From: Rhodospirillaceae bacterium
GTDB lineage: Bacteria; Pseudomonadota; Alphaproteobacteria; SHVP01
Assembly (NCBI GenBank): GCA_002722055.1
Contig: PBKD01000007.1
Coordinates: 62,001-126,000 of the forward strand
Length of the DNA: 64,000 nt
Direction of reading: 5' to 3'
The translations under genes were made by a program, and so were the position numbers. Under the pieces are notes generated by a model that saw only the letters and a program-made list of their open reading frames with translations, did not search any database and was not told where the DNA came from. Of this stretch, positions 1 to 8,187 are shown piece by piece (within the stretch, counting starts at the first letter, position 1; every line of letters begins with the position of its first letter).

Positions 1-925
1 GGTTAAATGCCGCCATTTCAGCCGCGTAATCAGGAGGGACAGTTACTGCCTCTTTAGAAACCAATATATAAAATGCATATGGGTCAAGAATTAAATTTTT
101 ATTATTATTTACATAAATTTTTTCCCAAAAATTTTCAAGGTTGTATTCATTAACTTTATCTAGATCGATTAATGAAGTGTATTTTTTTGCTTTGTAACCT
201 ATTATTGTATTGGTATTTTCGCCTGAAAGATCAACAGAAATTGGCACTCCATTTTTAATTCTCTTAGCAAATTCTTTGTCTGTGTATTTACTTTCAACAA
301 GTTTTACCTTTTCATGAAGTCTCCTTGTTGCAGTATCATTAGGTCTTGGTGTGCCTCTTCTTAAACGCATCTGTAATAATTTAGTGCCTTTTGAAACAAT
401 TACGCTAAATGTTCTAGGGCTAATTTCTGCATATAAAAAACCCTTATAACCCTCATTAATTCTATCAAACTCAACACCTTTGTCAGTAATCAATCTTGTA
501 AAAACATCTACTCTTCCAATAGAACTCTTTGGGTTAGCAATCCCAGAAACTCTACTTGGTAGAACAACGCTTTCTTGAAGAGGCACAATATATACAGCTC
601 CTCTTTCAAGCACATTGCCGCCCAATAAATCAATTTTGTGCATTCCTAATGTATCGATTTTTTGCATTACTGTAAAACTTTCACCTGGAAGGAAACTAGC
701 TCTGACTCTATAAGCGTACCGGCTAAGTCGGAGGTCAATACTTGCAGGTTGAATTTGACTTTCTTCTATTTGGTCATCAAGTGAAAAAATAACTTTTTCG
801 TTTATTAGATCTCTAAGCGTTTGAGATGGGAGAACACCAGTAGGGAATATGCCTGAATTACTTAAATCTTTATCCTCTAGGTTTTTATCTTTAAAGAGAT
901 GATTATCTTTTGTAATTTTTTCCAT
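1..925 (-). CDS. dcd: dCTP deaminase, alphaproteobacterial long form (3' end cut by window edge)
   Basis: Deaminates dCTP to dUTP for thymidylate synthesis in the cytoplasm. Translation of the minus strand from the ATG at 925 stays open to position 1, giving about 308 residues with the C-terminus missing. The family core is clear: an IQPASIDLRLS segment (about residues 58-68), an ANPKSSIGRVDVFTRLI segment, and GVEFDRINEGYKGFLYAEISP, which in this family carries the nucleotide-binding and catalytic glutamate region. The protein is the long version typical of alphaproteobacteria, with the deaminase fold followed by a second related half. It is transcribed divergently from thrC. The start is the only nearby ATG, but no strong ribosome site precedes it. 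Confidence 0.88.
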   Translation of the reverse strand, partial: MEKITKDNHLFKDKNLEDKDLSNSGIFPTGVLPSQTLRDLINEKVIFSLDDQIEESQIQPASIDLRLSRYAYRVRASFLPGESFTVMQKIDTLGMHKIDLLGGNVLERGAVYIVPLQESVVLPSRVSGIANPKSSIGRVDVFTRLITDKGVEFDRINEGYKGFLYAEISPRTFSVIVSKGTKLLQMRLRRGTPRPNDTATRRLHEKVKLVESKYTDKEFAKRIKNGVPISVDLSGENTNTIIGYKAKKYTSLIDLDKVNEYNLENFWEKIYVNNNKNLILDPYAFYILVSKEAVTVPPDYAAEMAAFN

Positions 926-1153
926 ATTATATTTGAGATTCCTGTGCATAATGAGAGTAATATATCGTATAAAATAAACTAAAAAAAAATCTAATTTATA
1001 TTTAAAAATATGCCTAGAATAATAGCAAATTTTTTGATAAATGTTTACATAGATCCTTAAATAGATACATATAATTAGTTATTTATGCAATTTTAGCAGA
1101 TTTTTTTGGGGTATTTCAATAATGTGTACTGTTTGTAATATTGGAGAAATTTT

Positions 1154-2563
1154 TTGAAATATATAAGTACTCGGGGGCAATCTGAGCCATTAAATTTTGA
1201 ACAAGTGCTAATGAAAGGTCTAGCGGCTGATAAGGGGCTATACATGCCTGAAACTTGGCCTAGACTATCCTATGAACAAATATCAAACTTGAAGTATTTG
1301 TCTTATGATAAATTAGCTCATGAGTTAATTACTCCCTATGTTGGGGATGTGCTATCTCCTTATGAATTGGAACAAATTATATATAAGTCATATTCATCAT
1401 TTTCAAATAGCGAAATCACACCCTTAATTCAACTAACAAATAAGGAGTATCTTCTAGAGTTATTTCATGGCCCTACTTTGGCGTTTAAAGATTGTGCAAT
1501 GCAACTATTGGGGAGTTTATTTGAGTTTTTTTTAAAAAAAAGAAAAGAAAAAATTACAATAATATGTGCTACCTCAGGAGATACAGGGGCTGCAGCTGTT
1601 GAAGCAATTAAAGATAAGGCCTTTATTGATCTTGTGGTTTTGTTTCCCAAGGGCAGGATATCCGAAGTTCAACAAAGACAAATATCTACCTCTGGTTCAG
1701 AAAATATTCATTCATTAGCAATTGAAGGTAATTTTGATGATTGCCAGTTGATTGTGAAAAACTTATTAAACAATAAAGAATTCTGCAATAAATATAATTT
1801 ATCAGCTGTAAATTCAATAAACTGGGTTAGGGTAATGGCTCAAGTCATATACTATTTTTATGCTGCATTAAAACTAGGAAGCCCTGGAGAAAAAATTAAT
1901 TTCAGTGTTCCAACAGGTAATTTTGGTGATATATTCGCTGGTTTTGTTGCTTTCAAAATGGGTTTACCCATAGAAAAATTATGTATTGCGACAAACTCAA
2001 ATGATGCCCTAGAAAGGTTTTTAACAAAAGGTGAATATGTTGTTGAGAGCGTTAAGGCAACTATAAGTCCTAGTATGGATATACAAATCGCAAGCAATTT
2101 AGAGAGACTACTTTTTGAGTGTTCAGATAGAAATTATAAAATGATAAGAAATATAATGTCTAATTTAAATAATGAAAAAAAGTTTGAAATTGACTATCAT
2201 ACACTTAGTAAAATAAAAGACTTGTTCATTGCTAAAAGTGTGAATGAGGAATTAACTAAAAGAACTATTAAAGACTTCTGGTTGGAATATAACAAATTAA
2301 TCGATCCGCATACTGCTGTAGGATTAAGAGCTGGCAAAAATATATTACCAATAAATGAAAAAATTGTATATTTAGCTACAGCGCATCCATCAAAGTTTCC
2401 TGAAGCTGTAAAAAGTTCTATTGGGTTAGTTCCTGAGATTCCTATAAGTGTAAAAGATATAATTAAAAAGAAAGAAATTTATACCATCTTAGGAAATGAA
2501 GAAAAAGATGTTAAAGAGTATTTTTATGAAAATATATATAATTTATCTAGAGAAGAATTCTAA
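1154..2563 (+). CDS. thrC: Threonine synthase
   Basis: Converts O-phosphohomoserine to threonine, using PLP. The 469-residue protein begins with the family-typical MKYISTRG and carries the PLP lysine in HGPTLAFKD (K112), followed by an SGDTGAAA phosphate-binding loop. The start is TTG at 1154, preceded by GGAG at 1143-1146; no upstream ATG fits. The stop codon overlaps the ATG of the M16 peptidase gene by one base (TAATG), so the two are translationally coupled. thrB, the previous enzyme of the pathway, lies about 3.6 kb away on the other strand. Confidence 0.95.
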   Translation: MKYISTRGQSEPLNFEQVLMKGLAADKGLYMPETWPRLSYEQISNLKYLSYDKLAHELITPYVGDVLSPYELEQIIYKSYSSFSNSEITPLIQLTNKEYLLELFHGPTLAFKDCAMQLLGSLFEFFLKKRKEKITIICATSGDTGAAAVEAIKDKAFIDLVVLFPKGRISEVQQRQISTSGSENIHSLAIEGNFDDCQLIVKNLLNNKEFCNKYNLSAVNSINWVRVMAQVIYYFYAALKLGSPGEKINFSVPTGNFGDIFAGFVAFKMGLPIEKLCIATNSNDALERFLTKGEYVVESVKATISPSMDIQIASNLERLLFECSDRNYKMIRNIMSNLNNEKKFEIDYHTLSKIKDLFIAKSVNEELTKRTIKDFWLEYNKLIDPHTAVGLRAGKNILPINEKIVYLATAHPSKFPEAVKSSIGLVPEIPISVKDIIKKKEIYTILGNEEKDVKEYFYENIYNLSREEF

Positions 2564-3828
2564 TGTCTAATATAGAATTAACTAAACTACCCAATGGCAT
2601 AAGAATAATAAGTGAAAAGGAAAAATACTTTGAAACTATTTCTTTAGGTATATGGATTGATGTGGGATCTAGGAACGAACCAAAAAAACTTAATGGAATT
2701 TCACATCTTTTAGAGCATATGGCTTTTAAAGGTACTAAGAATAGAAGTTCAAAAGAAATTGTTCAAGAAATTGAAAATGTTGGAGGTTATTTGAATGCAT
2801 ATACTTCAAGAGAAAATACAGCATATTATGTAAAAATTTTAAAAAAAGATTTAATTCTAGCAGTAAATATACTGATAGATATTTTAACTAATTCAGTTTT
2901 TGAAGAATTAGAGTTAGAAAAAGAAAAAGACGTGATAAAACAAGAAATTGGTCAATCTAAAGATACTCCAGATGATATTATTTTTGATTATTTTCAGTCA
3001 GTTGCTTTTCCAAATCAACCTATAGGTCGTTCTATACTTGGTACAAGTGAAAATATCAAAAATTTTACACGAGGTACTCTTATTGACTATCTGAGGTCTG
3101 AGTACACTTCAAATAGAATAATTTTTTCTGCTTCAGGGAATATCAATCATGATGAATTAGTTAGTATGATTGCCAATCAGATGAGTGATTATGCCGTTTA
3201 TAAGAGCGATAGTTTTGATAAAGCAAATTATTTTGGAGGAGAATATAGAGAAATTCGTGATCTTGAGCAAGTTCATATTGTTTTAGGAATGGAAGGGGTA
3301 TCATACAATGATGATTATTATTTCTCATCCCAAATTTATTCATCAATTTTAGGTGGAGGAATGTCATCTAGGCTTTTCCAAGAAATTAGGGAAAATAAGG
3401 GCCTATGTTATTCCGTATATTCATTTGCTTCTTCGTACATTGACTCTGGGTTAGTGGGTGTTTATGCAGGTACAAGCTCAAATCAAATTAAAGATTTAAT
3501 TCCTTCTGTCATTGAAGAAATTCATAATATGACAAATTGCGTTACTGATGAAGCTATTGACAGAGCAAAAGCGCAATTAAAAGCTTCAATAGTTATGTCT
3601 CAAGAAAATACTTCGTCTAGATGTGAAAATATTGCAAGACAATTAATTATTCACGATAGGCCTGTTACAAACTCAGAAATAATTTCAAAGATTGAATCTG
3701 TTGATAGACAACAAGTTTTAAATTTTGCAAAGCACATATTAGATAATGGTTTGCCTGTTTTTTCAGCTATTGGACCTGTTAGCAAAGTTGAAAAATTTGA
3801 AAAAATTACTGAAAGATTAAACAATTAA
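2563..3828 (+). CDS. M16 family zinc metallopeptidase (processing-peptidase-like)
   Basis: A zinc protease of the mitochondrial processing peptidase/PqqL group. The inverted zinc motif HLLEH spans residues 48-52, and the distal glutamate is in KQEIGQ (about E128). At 421 residues it matches the usual single-unit bacterial members. The C-terminal half contains the conserved GGGMSSRLFQEIRE segment. There is no signal peptide, so it is probably cytoplasmic. It overlaps thrC by one base and is followed after 15 bp by a GNAT gene. A thrC-M16 peptidase pair is a familiar alphaproteobacterial arrangement. The natural substrate is not known. Confidence 0.92.
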   Translation: MSNIELTKLPNGIRIISEKEKYFETISLGIWIDVGSRNEPKKLNGISHLLEHMAFKGTKNRSSKEIVQEIENVGGYLNAYTSRENTAYYVKILKKDLILAVNILIDILTNSVFEELELEKEKDVIKQEIGQSKDTPDDIIFDYFQSVAFPNQPIGRSILGTSENIKNFTRGTLIDYLRSEYTSNRIIFSASGNINHDELVSMIANQMSDYAVYKSDSFDKANYFGGEYREIRDLEQVHIVLGMEGVSYNDDYYFSSQIYSSILGGGMSSRLFQEIRENKGLCYSVYSFASSYIDSGLVGVYAGTSSNQIKDLIPSVIEEIHNMTNCVTDEAIDRAKAQLKASIVMSQENTSSRCENIARQLIIHDRPVTNSEIISKIESVDRQQVLNFAKHILDNGLPVFSAIGPVSKVEKFEKITERLNN

Positions 3829-3843
3829 ATATCTAAAATAATT

Positions 3844-4443
3844 ATGCGTACATTAACAAATATATTACAAAAAAATATTATTTCATCTCACTTTTCTGGA
3901 GTAGATATTTATCTTAGAACACCACAGTTTTCAGATTTTGTTGAATGGTCAAATTTAAGAAATGAATCCAGAAAATTCTTAGAACCCTGGGAACCAAAAT
4001 GGTCAAAAAACTCACTTACAAAAAGTGATTATAGGCGAAGGATAACTAGACATGAACAAGATATAAGGTATGAGCGTAATATACCATTTTATATATTTAC
4101 TATTAAGGAAGATTTGCTAGTTGGCGGTGTCTCTTTAAGTAATATAAATAGAGGCATAACACAATCATGCTCTTTAGGTTATTGGATAGGAGAAAAATTT
4201 GCAAATCGAGGTTTTATGACTGAGGCAGTCTCTGTTTCAGCAAGTTTTGTTTTTAATATCTTAAAGCTTCATAGGTTAGAAGCTGCTTGTATACCAGAAA
4301 ATATAGCGAGTAGAACAGTGTTAAAAAAGGTTGGTTTTACAGAAGAAGGTTACGCAAGAAAATATTTACAAATTAATGGAGAGTGGAAAGATCATAAGTT
4401 ATTTGCCTTGCTATCAAGTGATAATTATTTGAAGTTAAATTGA
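3844..4443 (+). CDS. GNAT acetyltransferase, RimJ/RimL type
   Basis: Acetyl-CoA-dependent N-acetyltransferase of the group that acetylates ribosomal-protein N-termini. The 199 residues show the RimJ-like order: an N-terminal LRTPQFSDF strand, then YWIGEKFANRGFMTEAV (the acetyl-CoA loop region), HRLEAACIPENIASRTVLKKVGF and a GYARKYLQINGEWKDH tail. It lies 15 bp after the M16 peptidase and is the last gene of the thrC operon. Its actual substrate cannot be told from sequence; a ribosomal protein is the best guess from the family. Confidence 0.85.
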   Translation: MRTLTNILQKNIISSHFSGVDIYLRTPQFSDFVEWSNLRNESRKFLEPWEPKWSKNSLTKSDYRRRITRHEQDIRYERNIPFYIFTIKEDLLVGGVSLSNINRGITQSCSLGYWIGEKFANRGFMTEAVSVSASFVFNILKLHRLEAACIPENIASRTVLKKVGFTEEGYARKYLQINGEWKDHKLFALLSSDNYLKLN

Positions 4444-4453
4444 AAAAAAGTAT

Positions 4454-5020
4454 TTATGCATGACCAGGTGTGTGGTTAAAATGTGATATATTTATACCTA
4501 TAGTTTTTACAGAATTTTTCCATATTTGATCTGTATTCGAAGAGAAAACCAGAGTATGATCTGCAGAAGTATGTAGCCATGTATTTTCTTGTATCTCTCT
4601 CTCAAGTTGCCCCGGTTCCCAGCCAGTATAACCTAGAGTAAATCTAATATTTTGCGGTCCTTTATCATTAGCAATATCTTTAATTATATCAACTGAAGCA
4701 GTAAGGTAGATATGTTCTGTTATGATAATAGTAGAATCAATTTTGTAATCATTAGAATGCAAAATAAAGCCTCTCGCAGACTCGACTGGCCCCCCTGACT
4801 GAATATCAATTTTTTTTTGAGGTTCCTTATGGATATTTAATTCATCTAATATATTTTCAAATTTTAATTCAGACTTTGTTGAATTAATTACTAATCCCAT
4901 AGCACCGTGTTTATTATGTTCACAAATAAAAATAACAGACTCAGTAAATCTTTGATCACCTATATCAGGCATTGCCATAAGCAAGTTACCTTTTAAATTA
5001 AGAATATTTTTATTTAACAT
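4454..5020 (-). CDS. YqgE/AlgH family protein
   Basis: Member of the YqgE/AlgH (UPF0301) family, whose biochemical role is unsettled. Conserved blocks are LKGNLLMAMPDIGDQRFTES near the start, EHNKHGAMGLVINS, SGGPV and FTLGYTGWEPGQLE. The reading frame is open with an ATG at 5086, which would add a 22-residue hydrophobic stretch. Family members normally begin a few residues before the LxGxLLxAMP block, so the ATG at 5020 is preferred. A perfect TATAAT occurs on this strand at 5025-5030, just before that ATG. The gene is convergent with the GNAT gene, with a gap of about 10 bp. Confidence 0.85.
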   Translation of the reverse strand: MLNKNILNLKGNLLMAMPDIGDQRFTESVIFICEHNKHGAMGLVINSTKSELKFENILDELNIHKEPQKKIDIQSGGPVESARGFILHSNDYKIDSTIIITEHIYLTASVDIIKDIANDKGPQNIRFTLGYTGWEPGQLEREIQENTWLHTSADHTLVFSSNTDQIWKNSVKTIGINISHFNHTPGHA

Positions 5021-5185
5021 TTTAATTATAACAAAGAATATAATAAAACATAAAAATATATTAAAATATATATAATTACAATACATGTTGTTTTTTAATA
5101 AAAATATCTAGATTATTTAACGTCATAGTTTATAATTGGAAAAGTATTATAACTTCAATATTTATTAGATTAGAGGGTAGTAGTA

Positions 5186-5671
5186 ATGACTATTAAAGAA
5201 GGTGACAAAATACCTAATGTTCAACTCAAAGTAATGACAGAAAAAGGTGTAGGAGATATTTCAACTGAGGAGATATTCAGTAATAAAAAGGTGGTTTTAT
5301 TTAGTGTACCTGGTGCTTTTACACCCACATGTTCCGCTCAGCACTTACCAGGGTTTATTGATCATGCTGATCAAATAAAGGATAAGAGTGTTGATACGAT
5401 TATATGTATCTCTGTAAACGATGCTTTTGTTATGGATGCTTGGGGCAAAGACAGAGGCGCAGGGGATAAAGTCCTTATGGTTGCTGATGGTAATGGAGAC
5501 TTTGCAAAAGCTTTAGGCTTAGAATTAGATGCAAAAGGATTTGGTTTAGGTATGAGGAGTCAAAGATTTTCTATGATTGTTGAAAATGGTTCAATATCAA
5601 AACTAAATGTTGAAGAAGGTGGGGGATTTGAAGTCAGTAAAGCAGAGGTAATACTTGAACAACTTGGATAA
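5186..5671 (+). CDS. Peroxiredoxin, Prx5/AhpC-TSA family
   Basis: Reduces hydrogen peroxide and organic peroxides. The 161 residues contain the signature VPGAFTPTCSAQHLPGF with the peroxidatic cysteine at C49, and a later GMRSQRFSMI segment typical of the Prx5 (glutaredoxin/thioredoxin-linked) group. No other cysteine is obvious as a resolving residue, so it is probably a 1-Cys-type enzyme reduced by an external thiol. The ribosome site is GAGGG about 10 bases before the ATG. The gene stands alone and ends at a strong hairpin terminator shared with rnhA. Confidence 0.93.
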   Translation: MTIKEGDKIPNVQLKVMTEKGVGDISTEEIFSNKKVVLFSVPGAFTPTCSAQHLPGFIDHADQIKDKSVDTIICISVNDAFVMDAWGKDRGAGDKVLMVADGNGDFAKALGLELDAKGFGLGMRSQRFSMIVENGSISKLNVEEGGGFEVSKAEVILEQLG

Positions 5672-5678
5672 AAAAATT

Positions 5679-5711
5679 AAATGAGTGGGTTTTTAACCCA
5701 CTCATTTTCTC
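5679..5711. terminator. Bidirectional intrinsic terminator between peroxiredoxin gene and rnhA
   Basis: A perfect 13-bp stem (5679-5691 paired with 5695-5707) with a 3-base loop. It is followed by a T-rich tail for the plus strand and preceded by AAAAAATT, which serves as the U-tract for the minus strand. The rnhA stop codon (5702-5704) lies inside the right arm, so the hairpin is part of both transcripts' ends. Confidence 0.88.
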
Positions 5712-6133
5712 ATAATTGCATTTCTTGCTAAAAAATCTGCTTTATCGTTCCATTTATCTCCAGAATGTCCTTTAACCCATTTCCAAATAATTTTTTTTTC
5801 TGCAGATAAAGTATCTAATCTTCTCCATAAGTCTTCATTCTTTACAGGTTTTTTTGAAGAATTTAGCCAGTTATTTTTTTTCCAATTCATTATCCACTTT
5901 GTTATTCCGTTCATAACGTATGTAGAATCAGTGAAGATTTCTAATTCTTCTTCTGTATCTAAATACTGTAGAGATTTAATTACAGCTTGTAACTCCATTC
6001 TATTATTTGTTGAATTTTTATCATATCCAGATATTTCATCAACCCTATCTTCACAAATTATTACAGCGCCCCATCCTCCTGGTCCAGGATTACCAGAACA
6101 TGCTCCGTCTGTATAAACTTTATACTTAGCCAT
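5702..6133 (-). CDS. rnhA: Ribonuclease HI
   Basis: Cleaves the RNA strand of RNA-DNA hybrids. The 143-residue protein has the whole canonical set: YTDGACSGNPGPGGWGA at the N-terminus (D9), NNRMELQA (catalytic Glu), FTDSTYV (Asp), then WKWVKGHSGDKWNDKAD (His and final Asp region). Length matches E. coli RNase HI without extra domains. Its start overlaps the thrB stop by 8 bases, so thrB-rnhA form one operon. The stop lies within a terminator hairpin. Confidence 0.97.
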   Translation of the reverse strand: MAKYKVYTDGACSGNPGPGGWGAVIICEDRVDEISGYDKNSTNNRMELQAVIKSLQYLDTEEELEIFTDSTYVMNGITKWIMNWKKNNWLNSSKKPVKNEDLWRRLDTLSAEKKIIWKWVKGHSGDKWNDKADFLARNAIMRK

Positions 6134-7088
6134 TTATATATTCATTAAAAGAGGTTACATTTCTGTGATATTTTAATTTCTTTAAATATTCTTCAGGGTC
6201 CTTTGGTTTAACTAATGCCCCGTCAACTAGATTAATAGAGTCATAAATTCTGGTCAAAAGAAATCTCAAAGAGGCTCCTCTTGAAAGAATTGGCAATATT
6301 TTTTTTTCCTCATCATTTAATTTTCTATGTTTTTCATAACCATTTAATAAAGCTGAAGATTTATTTTTATCTAAAAAGTTTATTTCATTAAAACACCAGG
6401 CATTAATAGCTATAGCTATATCGTAAGCAAAAAAATCGTTACATGCAAAATAAAAGTCAATAACCCCGCTTATATTATCCTTATCAAAAAAGACGTTATC
6501 AGGGAAAAGATCGGCATGAATAATTCCATTAGGTAAATCAATTGGCCAATTGTGTGTTAAAAACTCTATTTCTTCAGAAATTATATTAATCAAATTTTTA
6601 TCAGAAAAATTTTTTTCATCATTAAATTTTTTAAATAATTCCCTCCAGCCCAATATAGATAATTTATTTTTTCTTTTCATGCTGAAGCTTGAGGACTCCT
6701 TATGAATAATACTAAGGTAAGAACCTGCTTGCTTGCAGTGTTTAGTTGAAGGGCTATCAATAGATTTTCCCGATAAAAAACTGAATATTGCTGATGGTTT
6801 ACCTTTAATTGAACTTAATACATATCCTTCTTTATTATAAATAGGTTTTGGACATGGAAATTTATTTTCATTTAAATGAGTCATTAAATTTAAAAAAAAA
6901 GGAAGATCTTTTTCTGTTACTCTTTTTTCATAGATAGTTAAAATAAATTTATTACTTTTAGTTTCAATAAAATAATTGGTATTTTCTACACCTTCAGTTA
7001 TACCGTTCCATGTTATGAGATCATCTAGATCATAAGATTCTAGAAAATTTATCAAATCATCATGCGTTATTTTAGTATATACTGCCAT
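6126..7088 (-). CDS. thrB: Homoserine kinase, aminoglycoside-phosphotransferase fold
   Basis: Phosphorylates homoserine in threonine synthesis. This is the alphaproteobacterial ThrB of the APH/choline-kinase fold, not the GHMP type. It shows MAVYTKITHDDL at the start, WNGITEGVENTNYFIET, the catalytic loop IIHADLFPDNVFF (H-x-D and N) and VIDFYFA for metal binding. An ATG at 7100 would add four residues (MEAR). Homologues begin with MAVYT, so the ATG at 7088 is chosen. It is co-transcribed with rnhA. The ispH gene that often precedes thrB in alphaproteobacteria is absent here. Confidence 0.93.
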   Translation of the reverse strand: MAVYTKITHDDLINFLESYDLDDLITWNGITEGVENTNYFIETKSNKFILTIYEKRVTEKDLPFFLNLMTHLNENKFPCPKPIYNKEGYVLSSIKGKPSAIFSFLSGKSIDSPSTKHCKQAGSYLSIIHKESSSFSMKRKNKLSILGWRELFKKFNDEKNFSDKNLINIISEEIEFLTHNWPIDLPNGIIHADLFPDNVFFDKDNISGVIDFYFACNDFFAYDIAIAINAWCFNEINFLDKNKSSALLNGYEKHRKLNDEEKKILPILSRGASLRFLLTRIYDSINLVDGALVKPKDPEEYLKKLKYHRNVTSFNEYING

Positions 7089-7361
7089 TCTAGCTTCCAT
7101 TCATTTTTTAGGCAGATAAACCTTTATTTTTAGAAATATCAGGGTTAAGATTTGTATCATTTTAAACTATTAAATAAAAATATTAGCATTTTTTTGGAAA
7201 TTTTCAAATTTTATTTCCTCTTACTTTATATAGTTCAATATTTAGTATATTTAATTTTCACCTTAAATAATGTGTTATAAAAAAATTTAAGAATAATTTT
7301 CTTTTATTTAATACATTTGTATACTATAAAATACTTTTTAGTATTCTCCACGGTAAAGCTG

Positions 7362-7913
7362 ATGCAAAAAATCTATTATACTTATAAATTAATTATAATT
7401 TTGATAATATGTATTTTCTTTATTTCTAGCTGTTCACAAAAACCGCAACCTCCATGTCCTAAAGCTATGGTTTTATCTGAGGCTTCTTCAGTTACTACAT
7501 TTATGCCTGGGAAAGGAAGAGATATTACTGATATAGAAACAGAAACATTTATTAATCAAGTAGTAAGAAGATGTATTTACAAGGGCTCTACCGTAAGTGT
7601 TAGAACTTTGATTAAATTTGAGTCTACAAAAGGTCCGCGTTATAAAAAAAATATTAAAGAATTAAATTTCTTTGTAGCTGTATTGGATAAAGAAGAAAAT
7701 ATTGTTGGTAAGGAAATTTTCACCTTAGAAATTCCTTATACAAAAAACTCCCGTAAAAGTCAGGTTTTAGATAATATAGAGCAAATAATTCCTATTAAAC
7801 CTAGTTTAAGAGGATTAGATTATACTATTCTTGTTGGTTTCCAATTAGAACCACTAGAACTAATTTATAATAAACAACAGAGAAAATCAGGATACAAAAA
7901 AAGATTGCCTTAG
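7362..7913 (+). CDS. Small predicted lipoprotein of unknown function
   Basis: A protein of about 183 residues with a hydrophobic signal ending in the lipobox FISSC, so it is predicted to be lipid-anchored in the envelope. The mature part starts SQKPQPPCPKAMVLSEAS and contains FMPGKGRDITDIE, a pattern I associate with an uncharacterised alphaproteobacterial lipoprotein family. The frame is open from a TTG at 7317, but the ATG at 7362 puts the positively charged N-terminus directly before the hydrophobic stretch. It sits alone between thrB (divergent) and the glycine riboswitch. No function is proposed. Confidence 0.8.
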   Translation: MQKIYYTYKLIIILIICIFFISSCSQKPQPPCPKAMVLSEASSVTTFMPGKGRDITDIETETFINQVVRRCIYKGSTVSVRTLIKFESTKGPRYKKNIKELNFFVAVLDKEENIVGKEIFTLEIPYTKNSRKSQVLDNIEQIIPIKPSLRGLDYTILVGFQLEPLELIYNKQQRKSGYKKRLP

Positions 7914-7974
7914 ATAAAAGCACTTGCTGATAATTAAAAATAAATATAGAATGTAGGTAAATCAGATGAATTTT

Positions 7975-8148
7975 GCGGGAGAGATCAGTTTATTTGACGC
8001 CGAAGGAGCAATTACCCCGAAAACTCTCAGGCAAATAGGACCGCAAAAGGATGAAACTCTGGAAAGTTGATTAGCAATTTATTGTTAATCTCACCGAAGG
8101 TGCAGAGCATTTATGCTAAATCTCTTCAGGTTCCACGACAGAGGGGGA
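7975..8148 (+). ncRNA. Tandem glycine riboswitch (two aptamers)
   Basis: Cis-acting RNA in the gcvT leader. Aptamer 1 begins GCGGGAGAGA at 7975 and shows CGCCGAAGGAGCAA, CCCCGAAAACTCTCAGGCAAA, a GGACCGC closing segment and CTCTGGAAAG. After a short linker, aptamer 2 shows CACCGAAGGTGCAGAGC, TCTCTTCAGGTTCCACGACAGAGGGG. These are the paired conserved cores known for cooperative glycine riboswitches, placed directly before glycine-cleavage genes. By family knowledge it is an ON switch that lets gcv genes be expressed when glycine is high. Confidence 0.96.
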
Positions 8149-8178
8149 ATATTGCGTTTATCGCATAATTATGTCGTG
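8134..8178 (+). promoter_or_regulatory. Putative expression-platform hairpin of the glycine riboswitch
   Basis: CACGACA at 8134-8140, inside the 3' end of aptamer 2, is perfectly complementary to TGTCGTG at 8172-8178. The latter lies just before the TGTGAG ribosome-site region of gcvT. Pairing of the two would compete with folding of aptamer 2 and would hide the region next to the gcvT start. No T-run follows, which suggests translational rather than transcriptional control. The mechanism is inferred. Confidence 0.55.
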
Positions 8179-8187
8179 TGAGAATAA

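Noticed and set aside
926-1153. Possible promoter TTTACA...TATAAT in the dcd-thrC gap
   Set aside because: The spacing between the hexamers is about 20 bases, too long for a confident sigma-70 promoter, and the region is too AT-rich to choose among alternatives.
4454-5086. YqgE with an N-terminal membrane helix from the ATG at 5086
   Set aside because: The extra 22 residues are AT-driven Ile/Phe/Tyr codons with no ribosome site, and family members start near LxGxLLxAMP. The later ATG at 5020 was chosen, though this is not certain.
7101-7361. AT-rich 260-bp gap before the small lipoprotein, examined for a small RNA or short gene
   Set aside because: Stops occur in all frames at short intervals, and no GC-rich stem or clear promoter stands out. 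Only weak -10-like sequences are present.
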